The translations under genes and the position numbers were made by a program. From contig NZ_JALJZV010000007.1 in NCBI RefSeq assembly GCF_024171535.1, positions 149,557-213,556 of the forward strand: DNA of 64,000 nucleotides. Direction: 5' to 3'. The notes beneath the pieces were generated by a model. That model was not told the origin of the DNA. It made no database searches and saw only the letters and a program-made list of their open reading frames with translations. Below, in pieces: positions 28,211 to 37,530 of this stretch (positions within the stretch are counted from its first letter, which is position 1; each line of letters starts with the position of its first letter). The stretch comes from Flavobacterium sp. HSC-61S13 (GTDB taxonomy: Bacteria; Bacteroidota; Bacteroidia; Flavobacteriales; Flavobacteriaceae).

Positions 28211-31200
28211 TTAATTTAATTTTTGAGTTTTACCTGAAATTTTTTCGTGTAAATACTGGAACAGTACATAGAGCACAGGTATAATGAAAATTCCCAATAA
28301 CACACCGCTCAACATACCACCTGTTGCAGCGACACTAATCGACTGATTTCCCATGGCAGAGGGTCCTGTTACTCGCATCATCGGAATAAGTCCCGCTGTA
28401 AATGCGAAAGAAGTCATTAATATAGGTCGTAAACGAAGTTTAGAAGCTTCTATAGCAGAAGCTAGTAATGATTTGCCAGAACGCCTTCTCTGAATAGCAA
28501 ATTCCACAATAAGAATAGCATTTTTGGCTAATAATCCGATCAGCATCAGCAAAGCAACCTGTATGTAAATATTATTTTCTATACCAACCATGCCTATTGC
28601 CAAAAACACCCCTAATAAACCCGTAGGAATAGAAAACAAGATAGCAAGGGGCAAGATGTAACTTTCATACAAAGCCGCCAGAATAAAGTAAATAAACAAA
28701 ATACTAATGAGAAAGATTATTAAAGACTGTCCAGATGAAGCAATCTCTTCTTTAGTCATACCAGTAAATTCATAAGAATACCCAGCCGGTAAATATTGCA
28801 AGGCAACCTCATCAACAGCATTAATCGCATCGCCGGTGCTGTATCCGTTATTAGGAATAGCATTAACTCCGATTGAATTAAAAAGATTGTATCGAGAAGC
28901 GGTTTCTGGGCCGTAGCTCCTTTCAAAGCGAACTAAGGAATTAAGTGGCACTTTCTCGCCTAATTTATTCTGAACGTAAATAGCATCCATTGCAGACAGC
29001 TCGGAACGATCGGATTTATCTGCTTGTAAAATCACTCTGAAATACTTTCCAAATCTATTAAAATCGGAAGCTTGTGTACTTCCAAAATACGTTTGCATGG
29101 TTTCTAGTATATCCCTAACCCTTACATGCAACTGAGCTGCTTTTTCCTTATCAACTTGAATCTCTAATTGAGGATAATCGGATTTGAATGAGGTAAAAGC
29201 CATATCAATTTCGGGACGTTCTTGTAATTTTTTAATAAAATTATCTGAGACATCTCCAAAAACGTGCAAATCCCTGCCCATTCGATCCTGCAATACCATA
29301 TCCAAACCGTCAACGTTACTAAAACCTGCAACAGTAGGCACGGTAAAAACAAAAAATTCAGCTTCTTTAATTGCAGTTAGTCGTTTTCTAATCTGTTCCA
29401 TGATTAAATTAATATCCTGTATTTCGCCTCGAGCTTTAGCAGGCTTTAAAAGCATAAATATAGCTCCTGCTGACGGACTCGTGGTCCCTGTAAGCGGATC
29501 AGAACCGTACAGTGCATTTACAATTTCATTTGATTCCAATGGTTGAAGTAATGCTTCTGATCTTTGCATTGTTTTTTCGGTTTGGTATTGTGATGTACCC
29601 GCAGGCATAGACAAGGCTATGACTATAAACCGTAGATCCTCCGAAGGGATAAAACCGGTAGGTGTTTTCTTTGAAATAAATAAAGTCAGGGATGCAACGA
29701 CTATTAACATCGACATACTCCACCATTTATACTGTATTAAAAACCTAATGGTCCGAGCATATTTGTTTGTTAATTTCTCAAATCCCGTATTAAACCCAGT
29801 AAAAAATCGCTCTTTAAAGCTCGTTTTTACACTAAGCGCTTTATCTTTTTTCGGATCTACTTTCAGTAATATCGCTGCAAGCGCGGGACTTAATGTCAAG
29901 GCATTGATTGCAGATAAAAGAATCGCAATGGCCAAGGTTAATGCAAATTGCCGATAGAATACTCCTGTTGAGCCCTCTGTGAAGCTTACAGGTAAAAATA
30001 CTGCCGACATCACTAAGGTAATCGAGATGATTGCCTGGGTAATTTCACTCATTGCCGATAGGGTTGCCTCTTTAGCAGGCATATGCTCCTGATGCATTTT
30101 ACTATGCACGGCTTCTACCACCACAATGGCATCATCTACTACAATTCCAATCGATAATATAAGCGCAAAAAGAGTTAACAGATTAATAGAAAATCCAAAA
30201 ATATACATGAAAAAAAAGGTTCCTATTATAGCTACAATAGCTGAAATTGCAGGAATAAGTGTAGATCGAATATCTTGTAGGAAGAGAAATACCACAATAA
30301 AAACAAAAATAAATGCTTCGATCAAGGTATATATTACTTGTTCTATAGATTGATCTAAAGCTTCCTTCGTATTATATATAGTAGCCTGTTTTATTCCGTG
30401 AGGAAGGTTTTTCTCGGCTTTGGACATAATCTCAGCAACCGTTTTTTGTATTTCATTTGAATTGGACCCTGGGGCTTGTAAAATATCAATATTAATTCCC
30501 GGTTTGCCGTTTATGCGTACATGGTTGGTATAGGTAGCCGCACCAAACTCAATACGTGCCACGTCACGAAGCCGTATCAACGAACCGTCTGTATGCATTC
30601 TTACAATAATAGACTCATAATCTATTGGTTTATTTAGTTTCCCTTTATATTTAATAACGTATTCGAAGGATTCCGTACTGTTCGCCCCCAATTTTCCCGG
30701 CGCAGCCTCCAAGTTGTTGTCATTTATGGCTTCATATACCTCCGTTGGCGTTAGATTATAATTGGCCATTTTGGTCGGATTTAACCAAACACGCATCGCG
30801 TAACTTTTATCACCACCATCAATTCCCGCTTTTCCCACTCCTGGAATTCGTTTGATCTCAGGAATTATATTGATCTGGGCGTAATTAGATAAAAAAGTTT
30901 GGTCGTATAGAGTTTCATCTTCCGTGTACATACCCAATACCATAATCAAACTGTTTTGTTGTTTTGTTGTGGTGATACCAGCAAGTAAAACCTCTTGAGG
31001 CAATTGACTTGTTGCCTGAGACACTCGATTTTGCACATTAACTGCGGCTTGGTCAGGATCAGTTCCCAAACGGAAATAAATAACAATAGTCAAGGAGCCG
31101 TCATTACTCGCGGTAGATCGTATATAGCTCATGTTTTCTACGCCATTTATTGCTTCTTCGAGTGATGGAGCTACCGACCGTAAAATAGTTTCAGCATTGG

Positions 31201-31354
31201 CCCCCGGGTAAGTTGCATTGACCTGAACTGCAGGCAAAGCAATATCTGGAAATTGTTGTAACGGTAATTTGTATAAGCCCAATAACCCCAACATGACTAA
31301 AAAAATTGAGATTACTGTAGCTAATACAGGTCGTTGAATAAATATTTTGAACAT
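28211..31354 (-). CDS. RND multidrug efflux transporter (HAE-1, AcrB-like)
   Basis: A 1047-residue inner-membrane RND pump, normal length for AcrB. It starts MFKIFIQRPVLATVISIFLV, has the proton-relay motif GIVVDDAIVVVE in TM4 (around residue 405), the two large periplasmic loops, and the second internal repeat with LMLIGLLAKNAILIVEFA. HAE-1 members expel hydrophobic drugs, bile salts and dyes. It lies 30 nt after the adaptor gene, giving the order adaptor, pump, outer-membrane factor. A divergent AraC gene next to the operon is the probable regulator. Confidence 0.96.
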   Translation of the reverse strand: MFKIFIQRPVLATVISIFLVMLGLLGLYKLPLQQFPDIALPAVQVNATYPGANAETILRSVAPSLEEAINGVENMSYIRSTASNDGSLTIVIYFRLGTDPDQAAVNVQNRVSQATSQLPQEVLLAGITTTKQQNSLIMVLGMYTEDETLYDQTFLSNYAQINIIPEIKRIPGVGKAGIDGGDKSYAMRVWLNPTKMANYNLTPTEVYEAINDNNLEAAPGKLGANSTESFEYVIKYKGKLNKPIDYESIIVRMHTDGSLIRLRDVARIEFGAATYTNHVRINGKPGINIDILQAPGSNSNEIQKTVAEIMSKAEKNLPHGIKQATIYNTKEALDQSIEQVIYTLIEAFIFVFIVVFLFLQDIRSTLIPAISAIVAIIGTFFFMYIFGFSINLLTLFALILSIGIVVDDAIVVVEAVHSKMHQEHMPAKEATLSAMSEITQAIISITLVMSAVFLPVSFTEGSTGVFYRQFALTLAIAILLSAINALTLSPALAAILLKVDPKKDKALSVKTSFKERFFTGFNTGFEKLTNKYARTIRFLIQYKWWSMSMLIVVASLTLFISKKTPTGFIPSEDLRFIVIALSMPAGTSQYQTEKTMQRSEALLQPLESNEIVNALYGSDPLTGTTSPSAGAIFMLLKPAKARGEIQDINLIMEQIRKRLTAIKEAEFFVFTVPTVAGFSNVDGLDMVLQDRMGRDLHVFGDVSDNFIKKLQERPEIDMAFTSFKSDYPQLEIQVDKEKAAQLHVRVRDILETMQTYFGSTQASDFNRFGKYFRVILQADKSDRSELSAMDAIYVQNKLGEKVPLNSLVRFERSYGPETASRYNLFNSIGVNAIPNNGYSTGDAINAVDEVALQYLPAGYSYEFTGMTKEEIASSGQSLIIFLISILFIYFILAALYESYILPLAILFSIPTGLLGVFLAIGMVGIENNIYIQVALLMLIGLLAKNAILIVEFAIQRRRSGKSLLASAIEASKLRLRPILMTSFAFTAGLIPMMRVTGPSAMGNQSISVAATGGMLSGVLLGIFIIPVLYVLFQYLHEKISGKTQKLN

Positions 31355-31384
31355 TTTTTTACTTGATTTATAAGGTATTAGTAA

Positions 31385-32494
31385 TTACAAATTTTCTTCG
31401 ATAACCGTTACGACATCTCCATCCGCCAGCGCATCAATACCTTTTGTCACAATCCGATTTCCGAATTGTAAGTCTGATTTGAATAAATAATTATTACCGC
31501 GACTGGCTATGATTTGAATCGCTTGAGCATGAACTTTATTATGCTCATCGAGTACATAAACAAAAGTTTTGTCTTGTATATCTACTGTTGCGGACTGGGG
31601 AACCGAAAAAACGTGCTGATGCATTATACGCAATTGTATTTTTCCAGTATTGCCGGATCGAATTACTGCTTTTGGATTGGCGAAAATTGCGCGAAGAGTT
31701 ATCGCTCCAGTCGTTTTATCAAACCGACCATTAATCATATCTATTTTTCCTTTTTCGCTATAAAGTTGATGATCTGCTAACAGAAGAGAAACTGCAGGCA
31801 CTTGCCTTACTTTATCCGTTAGGGTATTTCCTTCATAAGTTTCCTTAAAATCGATAAAATCTAGTTCGCTTAAAGAAAAATATACTAAAACTTGGTCAGT
31901 GTTGGAAATGCTTGTCAAAGGCTCTAAATCACCGCGATTAATTAAACTTCCTAACTTTTTAGGAAGTCGTCCCACATAACCCGAAATTGGAGCTTTTATC
32001 GTTGTAAAGTCAACATTAATTTTTGCTGTTGCAACTGCTGCCTTTGTCTGCGTAACTTTTGCTATTGCTATTTTGTAATTCGTTTCTGCAATCTTCAATT
32101 CATAATCAGAACTGATTTTATTTTCAATTAAAGGCACAAGTCTATCCAGTTCTAATTTTGCATTTATCAATGCGTGTTCTGACGCAGTTAACTCAGCTCT
32201 TGCGTGATTGTGTTGTTCTAAATAAGGCAAGTCATCTATTTTAAATAAAGGATCTCCTTTTTTTACGTAGGTCCCCTCATCAACATAGAGCTGAATTAAA
32301 TGTCCATCTACCCTAGAACGAATTTCAATGTCCATGATACCTTCTATCGTTGCTGGGTATTCTTTAAACGTTTCCGTATTTATTTGCTTTAGTTCAATAA
32401 CAGGTAAGGCAAGTTTTTCAGTAGATTCGGGAGTAGTTTTTGAAGAACAACTGTAAAGAAATAGTACAGTGATACTATAAATTATTTTTTTCAT
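31385..32494 (-). CDS. RND periplasmic adaptor (AcrA-like lipoprotein)
   Basis: A 369-residue membrane fusion protein. I start at the second ATG, which gives MKKIIYSITVLFLYSCSSK with a lipobox at YSC; the longer frame adds ten residues. Lipoyl half-motif IEIRSRVDGHLIQLYVDEGTYVKKGD, an alpha hairpin (about 95-160), the matching half TIKAPISGYVGRL and a beta-barrel domain follow, all in normal order. It links the pump to the outer-membrane duct. First gene of the efflux operon. Confidence 0.93.
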   Translation of the reverse strand: MKKIIYSITVLFLYSCSSKTTPESTEKLALPVIELKQINTETFKEYPATIEGIMDIEIRSRVDGHLIQLYVDEGTYVKKGDPLFKIDDLPYLEQHNHARAELTASEHALINAKLELDRLVPLIENKISSDYELKIAETNYKIAIAKVTQTKAAVATAKINVDFTTIKAPISGYVGRLPKKLGSLINRGDLEPLTSISNTDQVLVYFSLSELDFIDFKETYEGNTLTDKVRQVPAVSLLLADHQLYSEKGKIDMINGRFDKTTGAITLRAIFANPKAVIRSGNTGKIQLRIMHQHVFSVPQSATVDIQDKTFVYVLDEHNKVHAQAIQIIASRGNNYLFKSDLQFGNRIVTKGIDALADGDVVTVIEENL

Positions 32495-32586
32495 TTTAAT
32501 TGGTTTTAAGGAAAACGGATGCATTCAAATAATCTAGGTTGAAATAAAGCTGTAGTTCTCTCATATATAATTTTATTTTTACAAAG

Positions 32587-32594
32587 CAAATTTA
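32587..32594 (-). promoter_or_regulatory. -7 box of the RND operon
   Basis: TAAATTTG on the minus strand, about 90 nt before the adaptor start, back to back with the AraC promoter (32617-32648). A regulator bound between the two could control both. Confidence 0.5.
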
Positions 32595-32616
32595 TACAGA
32601 TTAATAGCCTTAAAAT

Positions 32617-32648
32617 TTGTACATATCAACACTTGTTCGGTATCTTTG
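32617..32648 (+). promoter_or_regulatory. promoter of the AraC gene
   Basis: TTG (32617-32619), a 21-nt spacer and TATCTTTG (32641-32648) match the Bacteroidota sigma consensus. The expected transcription start is at or a few bases before the ATG at 32653, so the mRNA is nearly leaderless. This excludes the upstream TTG at 32617 as a start codon. Confidence 0.7.
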
Positions 32649-32652
32649 CAAC

Positions 32653-33483
32653 ATGAAAGCAGAAAACATGTATAGCCCTTACGAGATCGAAGTTGAGATA
32701 GTTGACGACTGTCCGCTACGTGATAATATTCTCAATTTCTTTCAGATTGTATATATCGTCAAAGGGCGGGGTCAACAATGGGTTAATGATCACAAAGCGC
32801 CTTATCAATCAGGAGATTTGTTATTATTGATTCCTGAGGATAAATACTCTTTTGATGTTGAGGAGACTACTGAATTTTTATTTATTAAGTTCAATAATTT
32901 CTACCTCCATGATAAAAAGTTGGGTACCGATAGTGTACATCAATTGGAATACATACTCAATAACACCAGTTTAAGGATAGGATGTGTGATAAACAGTCCA
33001 AACGATAAGAAATTAGTCGAATCGCTAACCCGTACAATCAGTGATGAGAATCGTCAACAGCAATTGTATAGCAACGATATGGTACAGCAGTTAATTAATA
33101 CCTTGATTATGGTCATTGCACGTAATATTGCTATTCATTTACCTGAAAAAATCAAGGCATCGACAGATACAAAAGTGGGGGATATTTTGCAATATATTCA
33201 GAGTAATATCTATCAACCTGAACAATTGAGATTAGAAGTTATAGCTAAACACCTTGGGTTTTCGGAGACATACATTAGTCGGTTTTTTAAAAAACATACA
33301 GACGAAACCATTCAGCAATATGCAACGCATTATCGTATGAACCTAATTGAAAACAGATTGAAATATAGCGATATGCGAATAGGTGAAATCGCTTTCGAAT
33401 TTGGTTTCAACGATGAAAGTCACTTAAACAAATTCGTACGCAAGCAAAAAAACCTAGCTCCCACCGAGTTCCGGAGAAGCTAG
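32653..33483 (+). CDS. AraC-family regulator of the RND operon
   Basis: A 276-residue regulator. The N-terminal half is a cupin-like sensing domain (FQIVYIVKGRGQQWVND, YQSGDLLLLIPEDKYSF). The C-terminal half has the double helix-turn-helix (LRLEVIAKHLGFSETYISRF, then RIGEIAFEFGFNDESHLNKF) and the final APTEFR. ATG 32668 is an alternative start. It is divergent from the efflux operon with a 158-nt shared region, which makes it the likely regulator. The inducer is unknown. Confidence 0.88.
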   Translation: MKAENMYSPYEIEVEIVDDCPLRDNILNFFQIVYIVKGRGQQWVNDHKAPYQSGDLLLLIPEDKYSFDVEETTEFLFIKFNNFYLHDKKLGTDSVHQLEYILNNTSLRIGCVINSPNDKKLVESLTRTISDENRQQQLYSNDMVQQLINTLIMVIARNIAIHLPEKIKASTDTKVGDILQYIQSNIYQPEQLRLEVIAKHLGFSETYISRFFKKHTDETIQQYATHYRMNLIENRLKYSDMRIGEIAFEFGFNDESHLNKFVRKQKNLAPTEFRRS

Positions 33484-33733
33484 TACTTGTATAGTGAAAG
33501 AATTTAGAACTTATATTAGAATGCCGTCATTCTCCTAAAAAGTCATAACTCGGGAATTTTTTTTCTCAAATGAGAGCATTTTAGTTAACCTTTTGGAATC
33601 GTATTTAAAGGCTTGAGTATTTTTAAGAAACATATTACTATAATGGAATTCTATAAACCATCTGAAAAAATGGTTATACGTTTATTTGGGATATGTAATT
33701 CCAATTCAGTTGTAAAAAAAACACGGTAATCAT

Positions 33734-34117
33734 TTACAATACAGACCCCAAATCTTTCCCCGCTTCAGAACCCTCAATTAAAAAGGTCAGCTCTTCACAT
33801 TTCAAAATTTTCCCATTCTTTATTACAAATTCAGCAAAAACCTTATGAGTGTGTTTCGATCCATCTTTTAATATCGAACGAACCAAATGCTTGGTAAAAA
33901 CGGATTTATCATTAGAGGCACAGTTCAAAACTTCCACTTCCACCCTAGCTATTAGAGATTTTAATTTTTGAATATGGCTTTTAAACTGCTTGAGATTTAA
34001 GTGAGTGTGATCTACGATTTGTAGATAATTATACGCAAAATAAGAATCAATTATTTTTTCGTCAAACACCGGATTTTCAATAATCTCGTGCAACATTTCT
34101 TTAACTGTAGTTTCCAT
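33734..34117 (-). CDS. SnoaL/NTF2-like protein
   Basis: A 127-residue single-domain protein; VKEMLHEIIENPVFDEKIID, then HLNLKQFKSHIQKLK and HKVFAEFVIKNGKILKCEEL fit the NTF2-like SnoaL fold. No signal peptide. It follows a Crp-type regulator gene on the same strand after a 68-nt gap and may be controlled by it. Function unknown. Confidence 0.75.
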   Translation of the reverse strand: METTVKEMLHEIIENPVFDEKIIDSYFAYNYLQIVDHTHLNLKQFKSHIQKLKSLIARVEVEVLNCASNDKSVFTKHLVRSILKDGSKHTHKVFAEFVIKNGKILKCEELTFLIEGSEAGKDLGSVL

Positions 34118-34185
34118 CTTTTAAATATTTTAATGATACAGCAAAGATGAAACACCGCAACAAGAATTGCGATAACAATTGTTAA

Positions 34186-34719
34186 TTAGAGTCTATTTCG
34201 AATCCTACTTAACGAAACAGCTGTGATTCCCAAATACGAAGCAATATAATGTTGTGGCACTCGTTGAAAAATCTCAGGAGCCGTCGTCACTAACTTCTGA
34301 TACCGTTTTTCAGGATTATCTTTAATGCGCCCGATAAGTAATTTCTGATAGTCCAACATCCGTTGAATAATATACTCATTAAAAGCTTGTAGCAGTGGCA
34401 AATCGCGTTTTAGCAATTCGAGTAACCGCTCTTTATCAATCATAAGCAAATCTGCATCTTCGAGAGTTTCCAAGGTGTATTGACTGGGCTTGTCATACCA
34501 AAAGCTCTCAATACTACAGAAGAACTGTTCTTCATACAAAAATTGAAAGGTAATTTCTTTGCCATCATGTAAGGTCCATCCTCTTAAAACACCCTTTTTT
34601 AAGAAATAAAACTGCTTAGACCGCTGCCCCTCTTCAATCAGCTTCGTTTTTGATTTTACGGATATTGCGCTAAAATAACTTTGTAGTAAATCAAACAATC
34701 TCTGATTAATTGTCTTCAT
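34186..34719 (-). CDS. Crp/Fnr-family transcriptional regulator
   Basis: A 177-residue Crp-type regulator. The longer frame begins with a GTG upstream of the TAACTTTG promoter element (34761-34768 on the plus strand), so the ATG giving MKTINQRLFDLL is the start. Nucleotide-binding-like barrel (LIEEGQRSKQFYFLKKGVLRGW) and winged helix (VPQHYIASYLGITAVSLSRI). No FNR cysteine cluster. Ligand unknown. Confidence 0.87.
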   Translation of the reverse strand: MKTINQRLFDLLQSYFSAISVKSKTKLIEEGQRSKQFYFLKKGVLRGWTLHDGKEITFQFLYEEQFFCSIESFWYDKPSQYTLETLEDADLLMIDKERLLELLKRDLPLLQAFNEYIIQRMLDYQKLLIGRIKDNPEKRYQKLVTTAPEIFQRVPQHYIASYLGITAVSLSRIRNRL

Positions 34720-35074
34720 ACGCTTTGTAATGAGTGAAGTAATAAATGTTTTTAGAACTCCAAAGTTACAAAGTATCACCTAAATAATTAAAACCGCAAT
34801 AAAAAATTCAATTTTCAGCTTGTTGTCAGTAGTACCAAGCTTTTTCTAGCTAAACGCAAAGGTTTTTCACCCTGTTGTAAACTAGCATAACTCCTGTTTT
34901 AAATTGGGGAACATTCTATGGCTTAAAAACAATACGGTACATAAATTTGTCGACATTAATGATAAAAAGGTGCTTTATAAATATATATCAAACCTTTCAT
35001 TTATGCTTACAACGACTCCCTTGAACGTTGAAAAATTTAAACAGCATCTTTGTGACTAAGGGATTTAATGCAGC
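34720..35074. other. intergenic region
   Basis: About 355 bp between a Crp-type gene and the end of the metallo-beta-lactamase-fold gene. Apart from the TAACTTTG -7 element (34761-34768, minus) I see no gene, repeat or hairpin. Confidence 0.5.
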
Positions 35075-35911
35075 TTAAAGAGAAAGTATGATTTTTTCGC
35101 CATCCTGAGGAATTATCAATTTGTCTGTTCCGATATTGAATTCAGCAGCCTTCTGTTTTAAAGATTTTCTAGTTGTCCGACAATGATCCAAAGCGTCCAT
35201 AGGCACAGCAATTACCTTAGCCTTGCCACTATGTCCTATCAAATCCATCGTCTGCGCTTCATCCATGATGATTGGTGTAGCGTCGAAACCTTGAATATAC
35301 GCCCCTCCGGAATTAACAATGATATAGTCCGGATTAAAATTTTTGATAGTGCTCTTAACTTCATCTGTCCAGATTGCATCTCCAACAATGTACACCGTCG
35401 GTTGGTTTTCTGCCTTTAATACAAAGCCCGATGTCTTGCCCATCATTTCCAGTACCTCGCCAGAGCCGTGCTGCGCATCTATACGCGTGATACTTATAGT
35501 ATTCCATAATATATGGTCGTCTAAAACGCTTGCATTACTAAAACCGCGCTTTTCAAAAAAAGTTTTATCTGCTGGCTGATTTATCAGTCTTATAGATTTA
35601 TCTAAAACTTTACTCGCAGCATCGTCAAAATGATCAGGGTGTACATGGGTCACCAAAACCAAGTCAAGATCTTCGACGATTTGATGTATAGGTACCACTA
35701 AATCAACTGTAGGGTTTTTCTCGATTCCAGCCCATGACTCCATAACTCCTTTAGGAGATAACATGGGGTCTACCAAAATCTTTTTCCCCCCATACTCTAG
35801 GAGCAAAGTTGCGTTTCTGACCAACTGAACGCTTATCGTTGTCCCTGGATTAGTTTGTGCCATTGCTAAACCAGCGAACAGCGTCATTGCTACTAAAAGA
35901 TTTCTTTTCAT
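35075..35911 (-). CDS. secreted MBL-fold metal-dependent hydrolase
   Basis: A 278-residue protein with a signal peptide (MKRNLLVAMTLFAGLAMAQ). Metallo-beta-lactamase-fold metal motif THVHPDHFDD at 88-97, then a conserved His in DAQHGSGE, Asp in IVGDAIW and a late His in MDALDHC. It resembles the UlaG/YtnP-like lactonase branch, not true beta-lactamases. Substrate unknown. It is divergent from an AraC gene, a probable regulator. Confidence 0.85.
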   Translation of the reverse strand: MKRNLLVAMTLFAGLAMAQTNPGTTISVQLVRNATLLLEYGGKKILVDPMLSPKGVMESWAGIEKNPTVDLVVPIHQIVEDLDLVLVTHVHPDHFDDAASKVLDKSIRLINQPADKTFFEKRGFSNASVLDDHILWNTISITRIDAQHGSGEVLEMMGKTSGFVLKAENQPTVYIVGDAIWTDEVKSTIKNFNPDYIIVNSGGAYIQGFDATPIIMDEAQTMDLIGHSGKAKVIAVPMDALDHCRTTRKSLKQKAAEFNIGTDKLIIPQDGEKIILSL

Positions 35912-36043
35912 AAGTTTCTATATTTCTTTTTAATAATATCCCACTTTTCCCTATTAAGTCTTTGGGATTGATGAGTTCTATACAAAGGTCCATACAAGGC
36001 GTTATTTTTTAGGTATCAAAAAGATATTGAATACTACCATTTT

Positions 36044-36073
36044 GATAAGCGCTATACTTTGGTACAGCTTATC
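36044..36073. promoter_or_regulatory. inverted repeat between MBL-fold gene and AraC gene
   Basis: GATAAGC and GCTTATC (perfect 7-bp arms, 16-bp spacer) lie in the divergent intergenic region, 55 nt before the AraC start. The spacer includes tatactttgg, near a -7 element. Candidate operator. Confidence 0.4.
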
Positions 36074-36127
36074 AGTATGAGCTGCTTTTTTTAAAATTCA
36101 CTACTTTTATAAACTAAAAAGTAAGAT

Positions 36128-37018
36128 ATGAAAACGATTAAATTTCATAAAACGGAATGCGGTGTTGATTTTCTATTAAATGTGTTGACAGAAAAAGATA
36201 TCGATTATACCCATTTAGGTGTTTATGATACCGATCATTTTGAAATTTTATTTTTTAAAAAAGCAAAGGGCGTACTGCTTCTAAACCAAAAAGAAATTCA
36301 ATTGAATGCAGGTTCTATTATCTTTATTTCTCCATTCCAAAAACGAAAATGGGAATTTGAGCCAAATGACCTTGAAGTAACTTCTTTGATTTTTCAAGAA
36401 GCTTTTTTAAATGATTTTTTCGCAGACAAACTATTTACTCACCGATTACTCTATTTTTATCAGTTAGTTCATCCTTTGAAAATGACTATAAATACGGATG
36501 AATTATTAAAATACTGCGGACTGTTGACAGAGATTAAAAAGGAACTGCTGGATACTCAAACCGATAGTGTTCATATTATTCGCTCTTTGTTGTACTATCT
36601 GTTACAAACACTGAATCGCCAATACGCCAATCAACACAACTTGCTTTTAAAGAAATCCGAAAACAATTTCGCTTTTCTCTTTAAGAGTCTAATGGAAATC
36701 CATATCAAGGAGAAGCAGCGTATTGCAGATTATACAGAAATGCTTGGCATCAGTCGAATTTCGCTTAATAAAGCCGTCAAAGCCCAGTTTAATACTACAG
36801 CGACTCAATTACTAAAACAACGACTTCTTTTTGAAATACAAAACTTACTACTACACTCCAACAAAACTATTAGCGAAATAGCCTACATACTCCATTTTTC
36901 AGAATCAAACCATCTGATGAGGTTCTTTAAAGCACAAACAAATCAGACAACAACTCAGTTTATCAACAGTATGAATAACATCCCCTTAAAACACAAACCA
37001 AATTCTTCCGATTTATAA
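36128..37018 (+). CDS. AraC-family transcriptional regulator
   Basis: A 296-residue AraC regulator: N-terminal cupin-like region (ILFFKKAKGVLLLN, LNAGSIIFISPFQKRKWEFE), C-terminal HTH domain (RIADYTEMLGISRISLNKAV, then TISEIAYILHFSESNHLMRF). Divergent from the secreted MBL-fold hydrolase, which it probably controls. Inducer unknown. Confidence 0.88.
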   Translation: MKTIKFHKTECGVDFLLNVLTEKDIDYTHLGVYDTDHFEILFFKKAKGVLLLNQKEIQLNAGSIIFISPFQKRKWEFEPNDLEVTSLIFQEAFLNDFFADKLFTHRLLYFYQLVHPLKMTINTDELLKYCGLLTEIKKELLDTQTDSVHIIRSLLYYLLQTLNRQYANQHNLLLKKSENNFAFLFKSLMEIHIKEKQRIADYTEMLGISRISLNKAVKAQFNTTATQLLKQRLLFEIQNLLLHSNKTISEIAYILHFSESNHLMRFFKAQTNQTTTQFINSMNNIPLKHKPNSSDL

Positions 37019-37123
37019 GTAAGGTTTTCTTTGCATTCATCCTAAACAATTGAGATTGGACAAGTTTTAAGAGTTATATCACTGATGCAGATGCATTAAA
37101 AAAATTAAAAATAGCGAACTTGA

Positions 37124-37483
37124 AACCATTGCTTTCCTGAAAAACAGGAATCATTTGCTAAAGCGATTACCAATGAGCTAATGAAATCTGCAATTATTCA
37201 AGAAAACTTACCTCAACTTACTTGCCCCAAATGTAAAAATCAAAAATTGACTATTAAAGAGAAACTGGTTAAATGTCTAGATGAGGTTTGTAGTTGGATT
37301 CAGTTCCGCAATGTGTGTGGCGTACATATCGGCATAGCCGATATTGAAAGCCTGATCAATAAAAGGAAAACTACACTCATTAAAAGGATGAAAAGCAAAG
37401 CTGGTAAAAAATTCGATGCGTATATCGTATTGAAAGAAGATTGTACAACCTCATTTGAGTTTGAAAATAAAAAGAAAAAATAA
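37124..37483 (+). pseudogene. topB: topB (DNA topoisomerase III) 3' fragment
   Basis: The frame open from 37124 encodes EKQESFAKAITNELMKSAII, then a zinc ribbon (CPKCKNQ...KCLDEVCSW) and KTTLIKRMKSKAGKKFDAYI, the C-terminal end of the TopB enzymes carried by Bacteroidota conjugative transposons. The catalytic toprim and 5Y-CAP domains are absent: only about 115 of 700 residues remain and an in-frame stop lies just upstream. The ATG at 37181 could start a 100-residue zinc-ribbon peptide. It marks the remains of an integrative element. Confidence 0.75.
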
Positions 37484-37530
37484 TTATATTTACCATTCAA
37501 CCTACATATAATCAGAATATTGAAAAAACA

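Noticed and set aside
32617..32652. N-terminal extension of the AraC regulator from a TTG
   Set aside because: The TTG is the -33 element of a consensus promoter whose -7 box lies at 32641-32648.
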